Of a stretch of DNA of 53,793 bases, positions 15,815-24,915 are shown in pieces. The notes under the pieces are model-generated. The model did no database searches and was not told the DNA's origin. It saw only the letters and a program-made list of their open reading frames with translations. Position 1 is the first letter of the stretch. Each line of letters starts with the position of its first letter. The stretch is from an uncultured Lacinutrix sp. (GTDB lineage Bacteria; Bacteroidota; Bacteroidia; Flavobacteriales; Flavobacteriaceae). The stretch lies in contig NZ_CANMRQ010000024.1 of NCBI RefSeq assembly GCF_947500325.1, positions 1 to 53,793 of the forward strand, given 5' to 3'. The translations under genes and the position numbers were made by a program.

Positions 15815-16114
15815 TTAAATGAATTCTGGTGGTGGAGATATTAAATTAAGATGTGGTTTAGTATACTTCTTATAAGCATATTGAAGATTGTCTTCTTTTT
15901 CTGAAGCGATAAAAAACTCTGAATCACAAAGGTCTTCAGTTACAAAAAACTCTAATCTTTTATTCTTGTCTTGACCTTTTTCTTCCTCTTCTTCTGAAAG
16001 ATCTAATATTAAAGAAACGTCAAGTGTATCATCAGCCAACAACAATACAGATGGCGCAACTATTGTAGCCATAAACAGTACTGTAAAGAAAATTGAAAGA
16101 TTTCGTTTTAACAT
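15815..16114 (-). CDS. Small exported or membrane-anchored protein upstream of SulP genes
   Basis: 99 residues: hydrophobic segment 7-27, a Glu-rich stretch (SEEEEEKGQDKNK) near 40-52, and a tail ending in SPPPEFI. I do not recognise a domain. It has a clear TAnnTTTG box at 16141-16134 and precedes the SulP gene by 76 bases in the same direction, so it may be the first gene of the bicarbonate operon. The Pro-rich C-terminus looks deliberate and may be an interaction tag. Confidence 0.65.
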   Translation of the reverse strand: MLKRNLSIFFTVLFMATIVAPSVLLLADDTLDVSLILDLSEEEEEKGQDKNKRLEFFVTEDLCDSEFFIASEKEDNLQYAYKKYTKPHLNLISPPPEFI

Positions 16115-16133
16115 ACTTTAAAATAATAAAGTA

Positions 16134-16141
16134 CAAATATA
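16134..16141 (-). promoter_or_regulatory. -7 box before the 99-residue gene
   Basis: Minus-strand TATATTTG, a perfect TAnnTTTG, 20 bases before the start codon at 16114. It probably drives the small protein and the SulP, DUF2490 and carbonic anhydrase genes beyond it. No clear -33 element. Confidence 0.5.
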
Positions 16142-16174
16142 TACTATGGAAAGCATTAAATTGTTAAAGAAACT

Positions 16175-16930
16175 CTAAAAAGTGTTCAACGGTTTAATAT
16201 CCTCACTTGTTATCCAACCTGTTTTACCATCACTTAATTTAATTTTCCTCCAATTGTTGACAGTATCTAGTATTTGGACTTTAGTACCTTCATGAAGAAC
16301 AAAAGCTTCATCGCTTCTTAAATTTGGTTCACTCTTTACTTGAGACTCTTGAGCAAATACAATAGCTGGATTATTTTTTTGCGTTAAATTATAATTATAA
16401 AAAGTGAAACCTAAAGCCACTAATGCTAAAATAACAGACAGTGAACTACTAACAAAAAACAATCTTTTTTTACGTGTAGCTACCGCAAAATAATATGTTA
16501 TATACAATACTACAAATAGTATTACCAAAAGTATAGATAGCTTTGCCCAGCTATCAAAAGACATAGTCTTAGCAAAGTTTTTTACAAATTTTGACAAACC
16601 TACTTCTGGTAAATTATCTATAGCATCAACAGTCATATTATTGGCAAATGCAAGATTATTTTTTATATCTCTATCATTAGGTTTTAATGCTAATGCTTTT
16701 TCATAGTAATACACACTAGGTGCCACATGATTTAATTTATAATGTGCATTGGCAAGGTTAAAATACAATTCGGCAGAATGCTTATCGGTTTTTAAAATAG
16801 CTTCATACCTGTCTAATGCTTCGGCATATTTGCCTTCATTATATAAGGCATTACCCTGTTCAAAATATTTAGTATTTTGAGCTGTAAGGCTTCCAAAAAA
16901 GAATAGAAATATGTAAAGTAAGTTTTTCAT
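16175..16930 (-). CDS. batE: BatE: TPR and SH3 membrane protein
   Basis: 251 residues: signal peptide to about 17, TPR units about 18-95 (YFEQGNALYNEGKYAEALDR, AELYFNLANAHYKL), two membrane segments near 128-150 and 158-176, and a bacterial SH3 domain at the end (VKSEPNLRSDEAFVLHEGTK ... GKTGWITSEDI). This is the usual build of BatE, last gene of the Bacteroidota aerotolerance operon. Bat proteins form an envelope complex linked to stress tolerance; the biochemical role is not settled. Confidence 0.85.
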   Translation of the reverse strand: MKNLLYIFLFFFGSLTAQNTKYFEQGNALYNEGKYAEALDRYEAILKTDKHSAELYFNLANAHYKLNHVAPSVYYYEKALALKPNDRDIKNNLAFANNMTVDAIDNLPEVGLSKFVKNFAKTMSFDSWAKLSILLVILFVVLYITYYFAVATRKKRLFFVSSSLSVILALVALGFTFYNYNLTQKNNPAIVFAQESQVKSEPNLRSDEAFVLHEGTKVQILDTVNNWRKIKLSDGKTGWITSEDIKPLNTF

Positions 16931-16940
16931 TTATAAAAAG

Positions 16941-16965
16941 CACTTCGACTAGCTTAGTGTGACAT
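16941..16965. repeat. Intergenic repeat of the CACTTCGACnAGCTnAGTGTGAC type
   Basis: A 25-base element between batE and batD. From memory, closely similar strings are scattered between genes in many Flavobacteriaceae genomes. Related TTCGAG-type elements are at 40744-40813 and 45847-45892 in this window. Confidence 0.5.
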
Positions 16966-16981
16966 CTTTGTTAAGTATAAA

Positions 16982-18754
16982 TTATCTAATTTGCTTATCT
17001 ATTAGGTTAATTGTTTTTGCTGCTTTATCGTAATCTTGTTGCATTGTTACTGTTGTTATTGGAGTATATCTTGCCAATTCACAATTTTCTAAAAGACTAT
17101 CAAATTCAGAAATTACAGTTGTATCAACTTCTCTTTGAGATAATAATATCTGTATTCTATCTTTACTTAATTCACTAGTTTCAATGTTTAACTTAGCCTT
17201 TAAATAATTATGTAGTGCTTTTTCTAAAGCAACATAAAACGCTTCTTTTTGCCCTAATGCTTTTTTTGCTTCACCTAAATATTTTTTAGATAACCTATCT
17301 GCTTTTCTTAATCTATTTCCAATAATATCACCAGCTCGTTCTTCTCTCTTCCTTCTAAAAACAATAGCCAAAGGAATAGCTAATAAAGGAGATAGAAGAC
17401 CTGCCCAAAATGCAGTAGATTTAAAAAATGGCGTCTTGTTTTTTGAAACTAAATTTGCATTAGTTTTAATAAATGCGAATTGGTCGTTATTTAAAACCAC
17501 TCTTTGTTTATCTGATCCTTCAGTCGATAAATTATTGTCTGAAGCACCATAAACTGGACCTTCAAGAACATTAATTATTGTTTCGTTTGAGGAAAGACGT
17601 TTATAAGTTTCTGTTTTTAAATCAAAATATGAAAAAGAAATTGTTGGTATTGGATATTTACCTTTATACTGTGGAACAATAGTATAACTATCTGAAATAC
17701 TACCTTGCATTCCACTTAAATTAGTACGTACTTTTTCGTTGTGTTCTGGTTCGTATACTTCTAAAGAACTTGGTAAATTTAGTTTTGGTAATTCAAACAG
17801 TTTTAAATTGCCTTTACCAGAAATTTCTAATTTAGCTTGTAATGGCTCTGTTGCATTTAGAGCGGTTTTCGAAGTACTTAGATGCATTTCAAAATCTCCT
17901 ACAGCTCCAGTAAAATCGTCTGGTTTATTTTCTTCTGGTAATGGTTTAACATTAATTGTACGCCTACCAGCAGACACATTAACATTAACTTTACTCATCA
18001 TTCTTTGCCCAAAAATATCACGTCTTCTTGTAGGGATTTCGGCAGTAACATCTAAGCTTAATGGTTCTATTTCTAATTTTCCCGTTTTTTGCGGATATAA
18101 AACAGTTCTTCTTAATACAACAAATTGGTAATCTTCTCCTTTGTATTGCCCTCTTTCAATTTTAAGGCCTTTAGGATTCATATTTTGACTCCAAAAATCA
18201 TCGAACTCAGGATCTTTAGTTTCTCGCCAATTACTAACACCTGTATTTGGTGATACATATAATTTATATATTACAGTAATGGCTTCATTTAAATATGGAT
18301 TGCTTTTTGAAACCTCAGCTACTAAATGAATATTTTCACTAGCAATAGAACTAGCATTATTACCATTTTTAGGCTTATCTATAGCTTTAGTAACCTTAAT
18401 TACTATCGGAGATGTTTTATAGGTTTCACCATCAATTTCTATAGTAGCAGAATCAATCATAAAATCACCTTTACGTTGTGGTGATAAAAAATAACTGTAC
18501 GTTTTCTCAAACGAACGCACTCCATTTCTCCATGAATTACTAACCGATTGATTTGGCCCTCCAACAACATTAAAACCGTTAAATTTAGGTGGCTTAAAAT
18601 TGTCGCCATCTTTATTCATAGAAAAATCAACACGCAATCGCTCATTTAATCCCAATTTCTTTTTACTAACTTTTGCCTGAAATTGTATTTGAGCAGAAGC
18701 AATACTTGTTGAAAGTATTATTAATAAAATTGATATGTGTTTTTTAAATTTCAT
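16982..18754 (-). CDS. batD: BatD family protein
   Basis: 590 residues. Signal peptide to about residue 21 (ASAQ), then a long periplasmic part of beta-sandwich repeats with family features (VSKKKLGLNERLRVDFSM, LRRTVLYPQKTGKLEIEP, SGKGNLKLFELPKL), a membrane segment near 448-466 and a cytoplasmic tail. Matches BatD in length and order. It follows batC by 51 bases. It probably contributes the periplasmic side of the Bat complex. Confidence 0.9.
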   Translation of the reverse strand: MKFKKHISILLIILSTSIASAQIQFQAKVSKKKLGLNERLRVDFSMNKDGDNFKPPKFNGFNVVGGPNQSVSNSWRNGVRSFEKTYSYFLSPQRKGDFMIDSATIEIDGETYKTSPIVIKVTKAIDKPKNGNNASSIASENIHLVAEVSKSNPYLNEAITVIYKLYVSPNTGVSNWRETKDPEFDDFWSQNMNPKGLKIERGQYKGEDYQFVVLRRTVLYPQKTGKLEIEPLSLDVTAEIPTRRRDIFGQRMMSKVNVNVSAGRRTINVKPLPEENKPDDFTGAVGDFEMHLSTSKTALNATEPLQAKLEISGKGNLKLFELPKLNLPSSLEVYEPEHNEKVRTNLSGMQGSISDSYTIVPQYKGKYPIPTISFSYFDLKTETYKRLSSNETIINVLEGPVYGASDNNLSTEGSDKQRVVLNNDQFAFIKTNANLVSKNKTPFFKSTAFWAGLLSPLLAIPLAIVFRRKREERAGDIIGNRLRKADRLSKKYLGEAKKALGQKEAFYVALEKALHNYLKAKLNIETSELSKDRIQILLSQREVDTTVISEFDSLLENCELARYTPITTVTMQQDYDKAAKTINLIDKQIR

Positions 18755-18805
18755 TTCTTTATTACATAGACTCTATATCAAATAATAGAATAACAACACT
18801 TTTTT

Positions 18806-19651
18806 TTACCAGTCTTTTTCTGTTTGTATTTTTACGCCTTTTGCTTTTTCAGCATTAATTTTTTCTTGCACTTTTTGTTCTTGATTATTCATAGCTTCTA
18901 GCAAATTTTTAATTTGCTGTGGCGATAATTGTCCAGGTTGTTGTTGAGGCTTTTGTTTTTCTTTCTTCTCTTTATCGCCTTTTCCATCTTTCTCTTTTTC
19001 ATCTTCAGGCTTACCTTTATCTTCTTTATCCTCTCCTTCTTTTTTATCGTCGTCTCCTTTTTCTTTATTGTCTTCTTTATTTTCTCCTTCGTCTTCTTTC
19101 TCTTTATCGTCCTTATCATTTTGGTCTTCATTTTCCTTTTTATCCTTCTCTTCATCTTTTTTATCGTCTTCTTCTTGAGGAGGTTCTTGATTTTTGGCAC
19201 ATTCTTTAGCTAAACCAAGATTATAACGAGTCTCATCATCTGTAGGGTCATTTCTTAATGCATTTTTAAAAGCTTCTATAGCTTCTTTACACTTTTTATT
19301 TTGCATTAAAATGTTACCAATATTATGAAATGCTTTGTGTTTTTCTACTTTATCAGTTGTATTTTTAGCTGCTTGTTGATTACGATATAATGCCTCATCA
19401 TAATTCCCTTTTTTATAATAAGAATGACCTAAATTATAGGCTCCAGCTGTATGTGTTGGTTGCGTAGATAATGCTTTTCTATATTCCATTTCTGCTAAAA
19501 TAAAATCATCACTACTTGCTAGGTCATTAGCATCATAGACCAAGTCATTAGCATTTTGCGTGATTTTAGCTAATTCCTTTTCTTTCTCTTTCTCTTGAGC
19601 GAAAGAAAAGGTTACTATTAAAATGAATATGTAGGTTATTATTTGTTTCAT
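18806..19651 (-). CDS. batC: BatC: TPR protein with long charged tail
   Basis: 281 residues. Signal peptide to residue 18 (SFAQ), TPR units about 35-150 (AGAYNLGHSYYKKGNYDEAL, HNIGNILMQNKKCKEAIEAF), then about 80 residues of almost only Lys, Glu, Asp and Gln (155-238), and a short C-terminal motif LSPQQIKNLLEAMNNQEQKV. The charged tail makes the gene extremely purine-biased, which creates long false reading frames on the other strand and frames. Fits BatC by position and structure. Confidence 0.87.
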   Translation of the reverse strand: MKQIITYIFILIVTFSFAQEKEKEKELAKITQNANDLVYDANDLASSDDFILAEMEYRKALSTQPTHTAGAYNLGHSYYKKGNYDEALYRNQQAAKNTTDKVEKHKAFHNIGNILMQNKKCKEAIEAFKNALRNDPTDDETRYNLGLAKECAKNQEPPQEEDDKKDEEKDKKENEDQNDKDDKEKEDEGENKEDNKEKGDDDKKEGEDKEDKGKPEDEKEKDGKGDKEKKEKQKPQQQPGQLSPQQIKNLLEAMNNQEQKVQEKINAEKAKGVKIQTEKDW

Positions 19652-19708
19652 AACTGTTTTTCAACCACTAAATATATAAAAGCATTGCATTGGTTGTTGT
19701 TAAGGATT

Positions 19709-20746
19709 TTATAAATTCTCGTTAAATAGATTTAGTTTTTTTAACCAAGCTGTTTTTCTTTCTAGTAAAAATATATCAATAAAAAGAAGTAAAACTGCTA
19801 GACCTAAAAACCATTGAAACTGATCTTGAAAATCTGCAAATTGTTTAGCTTCAAACTCTGTTTTATCCATTTTATTTAATATATCCCTAATCTCATCTAC
19901 TACTTTATCTGTTGTTCTGCCATTTATATAGGCACCATTAGCTTCTTTAGCAATATCAATAAGTGTGTCTTCATTTAACTTGGTAATTACTGTTTCTCCT
20001 TGTCTATCTTTTTTGTAATTTAGAATAACACCGTTTCTTTTAATAGGTATTGGTCCGCCTTTAACATCTCCAACCCCAATTGTAAAAATTCTTATTCCTT
20101 CTTTACTTGCTTCTTCAGCAACGCTTGCAGCTGCTTCACTATGATCTTCTCCATCTGAAATAATAACTAAAACACGATTTGTTTGTTGATCATCGTCGTA
20201 ATACGTTTTTGCTAACTCTATTGCTTCGTTAATTGCTGTACCTTGAGAAGACAACATATCTGTATTCATATTCTGCAAAAACATTTTTGCAGAAGCATAA
20301 TCTGTAGTAATTGGTAATTGAGGAAAAGCTTTCCCTGCATAAGCAATAATACCTACACGATCACTAGCCAAATTATTAATAATTTGAGTTACTAATTGCT
20401 TTGATTTTTCTAATCTATTTGGCGCTATATCTTCTGCCAACATACTTTTTGAAACATCAATAGCAAATACAATATCTACACCTTCTCGTTTTATCGTTTC
20501 TAATTTAGATCCAATTTTTGGGTTTACTAAAGCGATTACTAAACTAGCAAATGCTAAACACAATACTATTATTTTAAGTACCGATTTAAAGACCGATTTA
20601 TTAGGGCTTAAACGTTTTAAAATAGCTTGATTAGCAAATTTATTTTGTGCGCTACGTTTCCATAACTGAAGCATTAAAAACAGTACTAAAATCACTGGAA
20701 TGACTAGTAATGCCCAAAACCATATTTTTTCTTCTAATTGAAACAT
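19709..20746 (-). CDS. batB: BatB: von Willebrand A-domain membrane protein
   Basis: 345 residues with membrane segments near 8-28, 54-74 and 312-330 around a VWA domain. The metal-binding MIDAS motif is intact (DVSKS at 97-101) with the downstream IISDGEDH. VWA domains bind protein partners through a metal ion. A paralogue of the batA product, two bases downstream of an inserted flavin reductase gene. Typical BatB in size and layout. Confidence 0.9.
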   Translation of the reverse strand: MFQLEEKIWFWALLVIPVILVLFLMLQLWKRSAQNKFANQAILKRLSPNKSVFKSVLKIIVLCLAFASLVIALVNPKIGSKLETIKREGVDIVFAIDVSKSMLAEDIAPNRLEKSKQLVTQIINNLASDRVGIIAYAGKAFPQLPITTDYASAKMFLQNMNTDMLSSQGTAINEAIELAKTYYDDDQQTNRVLVIISDGEDHSEAAASVAEEASKEGIRIFTIGVGDVKGGPIPIKRNGVILNYKKDRQGETVITKLNEDTLIDIAKEANGAYINGRTTDKVVDEIRDILNKMDKTEFEAKQFADFQDQFQWFLGLAVLLLFIDIFLLERKTAWLKKLNLFNENL

Positions 20747-20748
20747 AT

Positions 20749-21261
20749 TTATTTTAATAGTTTAGAGTTAACAAACTCTTCTATATTATTATTCACCTCT
20801 ATAGAAACACTTCCATTATCGATCCATGTATGTAAATGCCCTTTATAATTCATCCCTAAGTAGTCTGCACTATTTTCAAAAGGCATCTCAAACCCTTCAT
20901 AAAACCTACTATCATTACTACTACTTACACTTGCCATATCCATTCCTCGTAATTGCCTTCCATAATCTTTTTCTAATTTTAAAAAATCTGAAATACGATC
21001 AAAAAACACCTTCATTATGCCGCTCATTGCATACCAATAAATAGGTGTTACAAATACGATAACTTTATAATTCGTTACAATGTTTTTAAACAAACTAGCA
21101 AAATCATCTGCTTTGTTTTTAAACTCATAGTCAAAATGACCAATGTTTTTCGTTTTTAAATCAACGACATCAAAACCCGTTTTAGTTTTTAATATTGATA
21201 CAATTTTACTTGTATCTCCATTGCTTCTTGAACTTCCTTGTATGATGATTCCTTTTTTCAA
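20749..21261 (-). CDS. Flavodoxin-like NAD(P)H-dependent FMN reductase within the bat operon
   Basis: 170 residues, cytoplasmic. The phosphate-binding GSSRSNGDTSKI (9-20) and VTPIYWYAMSGIMKVFFDR (near 75-93) are signatures of the NADPH-dependent FMN reductase / flavodoxin_2 fold. It lies between batA and batB with two-base gaps on both sides, so it is surely co-transcribed. A flavin reductase is not a standard bat component; it may add a redox function to the stress operon, or merely travel with it. Confidence 0.85.
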   Translation of the reverse strand: MKKGIIIQGSSRSNGDTSKIVSILKTKTGFDVVDLKTKNIGHFDYEFKNKADDFASLFKNIVTNYKVIVFVTPIYWYAMSGIMKVFFDRISDFLKLEKDYGRQLRGMDMASVSSSNDSRFYEGFEMPFENSADYLGMNYKGHLHTWIDNGSVSIEVNNNIEEFVNSKLLK

Positions 21262-21263
21262 TT

Positions 21264-22268
21264 TTAAACAAAGCTTCTAAAAACAGTGATTCTTAATAAT
21301 AATTCAAACAGTAATAATATTCCTGCTATCCATACAAACCATCGAAATTTTTCTTCGTAATTATAAAATTTAAATTCTTCGATTTCTGTTTTTTCAAGTT
21401 TATTTATCTCATCATAAATTTCAGCCAACTTCTTATTATTTGTTGCTCTAAAATATTTTCCACCTGTTACTTGGGCAATTTCTTTTAAAAGTGCTTCATC
21501 TATTTCTACTTGCACTCTTTGGTATTGAATTTGTCCATTTTGTTTTATAGCATAAGGCGATAGTGCCATACCATTAGTACCTAAACCAATTGTGTATGTT
21601 TTTATACCAAACTCAACGGCTAGTTCACTGGCAATTTTTGGATTTATAGATCCAGAATTATTTACGCCATCGGTTAATAAAATAATAACCTTACTTTTTG
21701 CTTTACTATCTTTTAAACGGTTTACAGCTGTTGCTAAACCCATTCCTATGGCAGTTCCTCCTTCAATAATATTATTATAACGTATCTCTTTTAAAGATCT
21801 TAAAACAATACTTTTATCACTTGTTATTGGCGTTTTAGTATAGCTTTCTCCTGCATATTCTACTAAGCCTATACGATCGTTTGGCCTACCTTTTATAAAC
21901 TCACTGGCAACACTCTTTAATGCCTCTAATCGATTAGGTTTTAAATCTTTTGCTAACATACTTGCAGAAACATCAATTGCCATCACAATATCAATTCCTC
22001 GTGTTGTTTTTGTTTTAGTAGACACATCTACTGTTCTTGGTCTAGCTAATGCAGTAATTAAAAAAGCTAAAGCCAATAATCTAAAAACAAACAATAAATG
22101 TTTTAATTTAGGCAACCAAGAATTGGTGACTTTAAAGCCTTTTAAACTTGATATTTTAAGTTCTGCTGTTTGTTTTTTATTCTTAAAAAAATACCATAGC
22201 ATAGCTAATGGAAGTAATAATAACAACCAGAAAAAGTGTTTGTTTAAAAACTCTATACCTTCAAACAT
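21264..22268 (-). CDS. batA: BatA: von Willebrand A-domain membrane protein
   Basis: 334 residues with membrane segments at 11-28, 57-75 and 309-330 and a VWA domain between. MIDAS motif DVSAS (99-103) is intact; ILLTDGVNNSG follows. Its start codon shares one base with the stop codon of the upstream gene, so translation is probably coupled. With batB it forms the usual pair of VWA proteins of the Bat complex. Confidence 0.9.
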   Translation of the reverse strand: MFEGIEFLNKHFFWLLLLLPLAMLWYFFKNKKQTAELKISSLKGFKVTNSWLPKLKHLLFVFRLLALAFLITALARPRTVDVSTKTKTTRGIDIVMAIDVSASMLAKDLKPNRLEALKSVASEFIKGRPNDRIGLVEYAGESYTKTPITSDKSIVLRSLKEIRYNNIIEGGTAIGMGLATAVNRLKDSKAKSKVIILLTDGVNNSGSINPKIASELAVEFGIKTYTIGLGTNGMALSPYAIKQNGQIQYQRVQVEIDEALLKEIAQVTGGKYFRATNNKKLAEIYDEINKLEKTEIEEFKFYNYEEKFRWFVWIAGILLLFELLLRITVFRSFV

Positions 22269-23950
22269 TATTTAGCTTTTGGTTTTAATTCAATTGAATC
22301 TAAGATACGTTTTACTAAATCTTCTAAGTAAACATCGTTATCTTCTGATGTAATAATTATTTGTTGTAAAATATTTTCGACAGTAAACAATAATACGTTA
22401 AACTTTCCTGCTCTTAAACTTTCGCTTCCTGCAGTTGGCAAACTTAAAGTCCCATAAAGTCTTAAACCTTCGGCACCATTAGGTGTTGTAAACTTATCAT
22501 TTAAAATAACAATATCTTTAACGCCTTTAGATTCTAAACTTCTTACAATTGCTTCCCCTATTTCTGCTAAATCTATCTCTGGAGCATCTGCTTGTTCTTG
22601 AGTCTGGGCTTCTCGCACTTGTTTTTGAAGCATAACAGTACTTAGGGTTACGCTTAAAATATCATCTATACCTCCGTAATTAAATCCTGATGCTTTTACC
22701 TTAGTATTTTGAGTTGTCGAATCTGGACGTACTACTCGTTTTAACACTTCAGGAGTACTAATTGTTACTGGAGGAAAACCATACTCACTGGTTACCCATT
22801 TACGTTCAAGCAACTGCTTACTTTCTTTACCAGTAATAGTATCCTTAACATAGTTAAAACCATATTTGTATGCAAAGCCTGCAAAAGTTGCGATTAATAA
22901 TAAGCCCACTATTCCAGCGGTTAAAATAATTTTTTTACGTTTCTTTTTACGTTCTTGCTCTTCTTTATATTGTAGATCTAGTAATTTTTCTTCTTCGGTT
23001 GGCTCTGGCAATGCTTCTTTAACATGATCTATTTCTAGCGCTATAGTATTTCTATCTATTTCTGCTAAAGCTATATCTGGCGTACCTTTAGCAAATTTTA
23101 CTAAATCGGCACGTTTTAAAATGGTTTCTATATTACGAATATCTTCCTTACTTAATTCGATTTGATTACCGTCTTTAAGTAGATTTAAACGAGATACTAA
23201 TTGATCGGTTGTACTTTCTAAAGCACGATCATAAACCTTTTCATCTAAATACTTTCTAATAATAAACGTTAAGTCTGAATAATAATCTTTTAGATTTTCA
23301 TTTTGCAAATAACCACTTTCATCTAACTTTTGAAGTGCTAATTTAGCACGATCGTAAGGCGGAAGTAATGCAATTTCTTCTTCTTCTGTTAATGGTTTTT
23401 GTCTCCAAATAAACCACCATAACAAGAAAGCAACTAAAGCTATAGCTAATAAAGTGATTAGTAAATATTTCCACCAATTACCTACACTTTTATTTACCTC
23501 AATTATAGGTTTAATATCATACAACCCTTGCTTAGTCGTATCTACTACAATTTCTCTAACTTCTACTTTAAGAGAATCTGTGTATAACTCTTTAGCATCA
23601 ATTAGAATCTTTTGTTTAGGAATAGAATAGACTCCAGAATCAAACTTTGTTAATCCGTATTTTTTTACAAGATTGTATTTAGCATCTTTTCGTGTAGTAT
23701 CAATAGTATAAGATTCAATCATTTCTAAAGCACCAAAAGTTTGCCCTTCAGGAAAAATGACTAAAGCCGAAGTATCTGCTTCTACTTCTACTTTATAAGT
23801 TATTTGTTCTCCAATTTTTATAGAATCTACATCTATTGAAGATTTAACTTGGCTAAATGAAAACAAAGACAAAAGAGCAAAGAAAACAAACAGAATAGTA
23901 ACTTTACTCTGTTTAATTTCAAAATTCATGATTCGTAATTCGTTATTCAT
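22268..23950 (-). CDS. Bat-operon membrane protein, DUF4381/BatD-like
   Basis: 560 residues: signal segment ending near 33 (FSFSQ), a periplasmic beta domain about 35-150, membrane segment about 153-174, a cytoplasmic helical part (YYSDLTFIIRKYLDEKVYD, typical of DUF4381-type proteins), a second membrane segment near 342-360 and a C-terminal domain. The annotated start at 23950 yields MNNELRIMNFEI, encoded by an intergenic repeat; ATG 23929 (MNFEIKQS) may be the true start. It links the DUF58 gene to batA and likely stabilises the envelope complex. Confidence 0.75.
   Translation of the reverse strand: MNNELRIMNFEIKQSKVTILFVFFALLSLFSFSQVKSSIDVDSIKIGEQITYKVEVEADTSALVIFPEGQTFGALEMIESYTIDTTRKDAKYNLVKKYGLTKFDSGVYSIPKQKILIDAKELYTDSLKVEVREIVVDTTKQGLYDIKPIIEVNKSVGNWWKYLLITLLAIALVAFLLWWFIWRQKPLTEEEEIALLPPYDRAKLALQKLDESGYLQNENLKDYYSDLTFIIRKYLDEKVYDRALESTTDQLVSRLNLLKDGNQIELSKEDIRNIETILKRADLVKFAKGTPDIALAEIDRNTIALEIDHVKEALPEPTEEEKLLDLQYKEEQERKKKRKKIILTAGIVGLLLIATFAGFAYKYGFNYVKDTITGKESKQLLERKWVTSEYGFPPVTISTPEVLKRVVRPDSTTQNTKVKASGFNYGGIDDILSVTLSTVMLQKQVREAQTQEQADAPEIDLAEIGEAIVRSLESKGVKDIVILNDKFTTPNGAEGLRLYGTLSLPTAGSESLRAGKFNVLLFTVENILQQIIITSEDNDVYLEDLVKRILDSIELKPKAK
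23924..23950. repeat. ATTCGTAAT-type repeat overlapping a start region
   Basis: ATTCATGATTCGTAATTCGTTATTCAT is a run of short variants of AATTCGTAA. From memory, similar strings are common between genes in flavobacteria. Here it supplies the first seven codons of the 560-residue protein, making that start doubtful. Confidence 0.5.
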
Positions 23951-23957
23951 ATCTCTA

Positions 23958-24824
23958 TTATCCTCTTCTTTTAAAATATCCTAAAAGCTTTTTTACATAG
24001 CTTTCATCTACACGACAATCTATAGTTCCGGCTCCTGCTTTAGCAAAGCTATCTTTATAATAAGCCACTTTTTCATGATAAAACTTACTATAGTTTTGTC
24101 TTACTTTTTTAGACGATGTATTTACTAACATAAGTTCTCCAGATTCTTCATCTTGCATTTGTACCATTCCTAAATTAGGAATCGCCTCTTCACTTTTATC
24201 ATAGACGCGAATACCAGTAACATCGTGTTTTCCGGCAGCAATTTTTAGCGTTTGACTATAATTATCAGCAATAAAATCACTCAATACAAAAACAATAGCT
24301 TTTTTCTTCATAACATTACGCATGAATTTTAAAGCTTCAGCAACATTTGTACCTCTACTTTTTGGTTCAAACTCTATTAATTCACGAATGATTCTTAATA
24401 CATGAGAACGGCCTTTTTTTGGAGGAATAAACAATTCTACCTCATCTGTAAACAAAATCAGTCCAATCTTATCATTATTTTGAGTTGCAGAAAAAGCTAA
24501 CGTTGCAGAAATCTCGGTAACAATTTCATTTTTGAATTGTTGATCTGTACCAAATAATTCAGACCCCGAAATATCAACCATCAACATCATTATTAATTCT
24601 CGTTCTTCTTCAAAAACTTTAATATGTGGTTGATTTGTTCTAGCGGTTACGTTCCAATCTATATTTCTAACATCATCACCAAATTGATACTGGCGAACCT
24701 CAGAAAAAGTCATACCACGGCCTTTGAAAGTCGAATGGTATTCACCTCCAAAAATATGATCAGACAATCGTCTTGTCTTAATCTCGATTTTACGTACTTT
24801 TTTTAGTAATTCTTTAGTATCCAT
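23958..24824 (-). CDS. DUF58 domain protein of the bat operon
   Basis: 288 residues, cytoplasmic. The DUF58 signature GDDVRNIDWNVTAR is at 49-62, and a degenerate VWA-like fold follows with DISGS at 84-88. DUF58 proteins are regular partners of MoxR ATPases and probably act as substrate or adaptor for assembly of the VWA proteins BatA and BatB. The gene is 91 bases after moxR and 7 before the next. Confidence 0.92.
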   Translation of the reverse strand: MDTKELLKKVRKIEIKTRRLSDHIFGGEYHSTFKGRGMTFSEVRQYQFGDDVRNIDWNVTARTNQPHIKVFEEERELIMMLMVDISGSELFGTDQQFKNEIVTEISATLAFSATQNNDKIGLILFTDEVELFIPPKKGRSHVLRIIRELIEFEPKSRGTNVAEALKFMRNVMKKKAIVFVLSDFIADNYSQTLKIAAGKHDVTGIRVYDKSEEAIPNLGMVQMQDEESGELMLVNTSSKKVRQNYSKFYHEKVAYYKDSFAKAGAGTIDCRVDESYVKKLLGYFKRRG

Positions 24825-24830
24825 TTTTTA

Positions 24831-24851
24831 GGTATGCAGTGTGCAGTCTTC
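24831..24851. repeat. TATGCAGTGTGCAGT intergenic repeat
   Basis: GCAGT-GT-GCAGT in the gap between moxR and the DUF58 gene resembles the 'cagtatgcagt' strings dispersed in flavobacterial genomes. One of three different repeat types found in gaps of this operon. Confidence 0.4.
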
Positions 24852-24915
24852 ATATTAACAATTATAACCAATCGGCCTTCAAGCAAGTCTACTGAAAACT
24901 AATTATTGTTAACGT

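Noticed and set aside
18898-19213. Several long frames in and opposite batC
   Set aside because: Produced by the purine-rich coding of the Lys/Glu/Asp tail; their products are low-complexity shadows.
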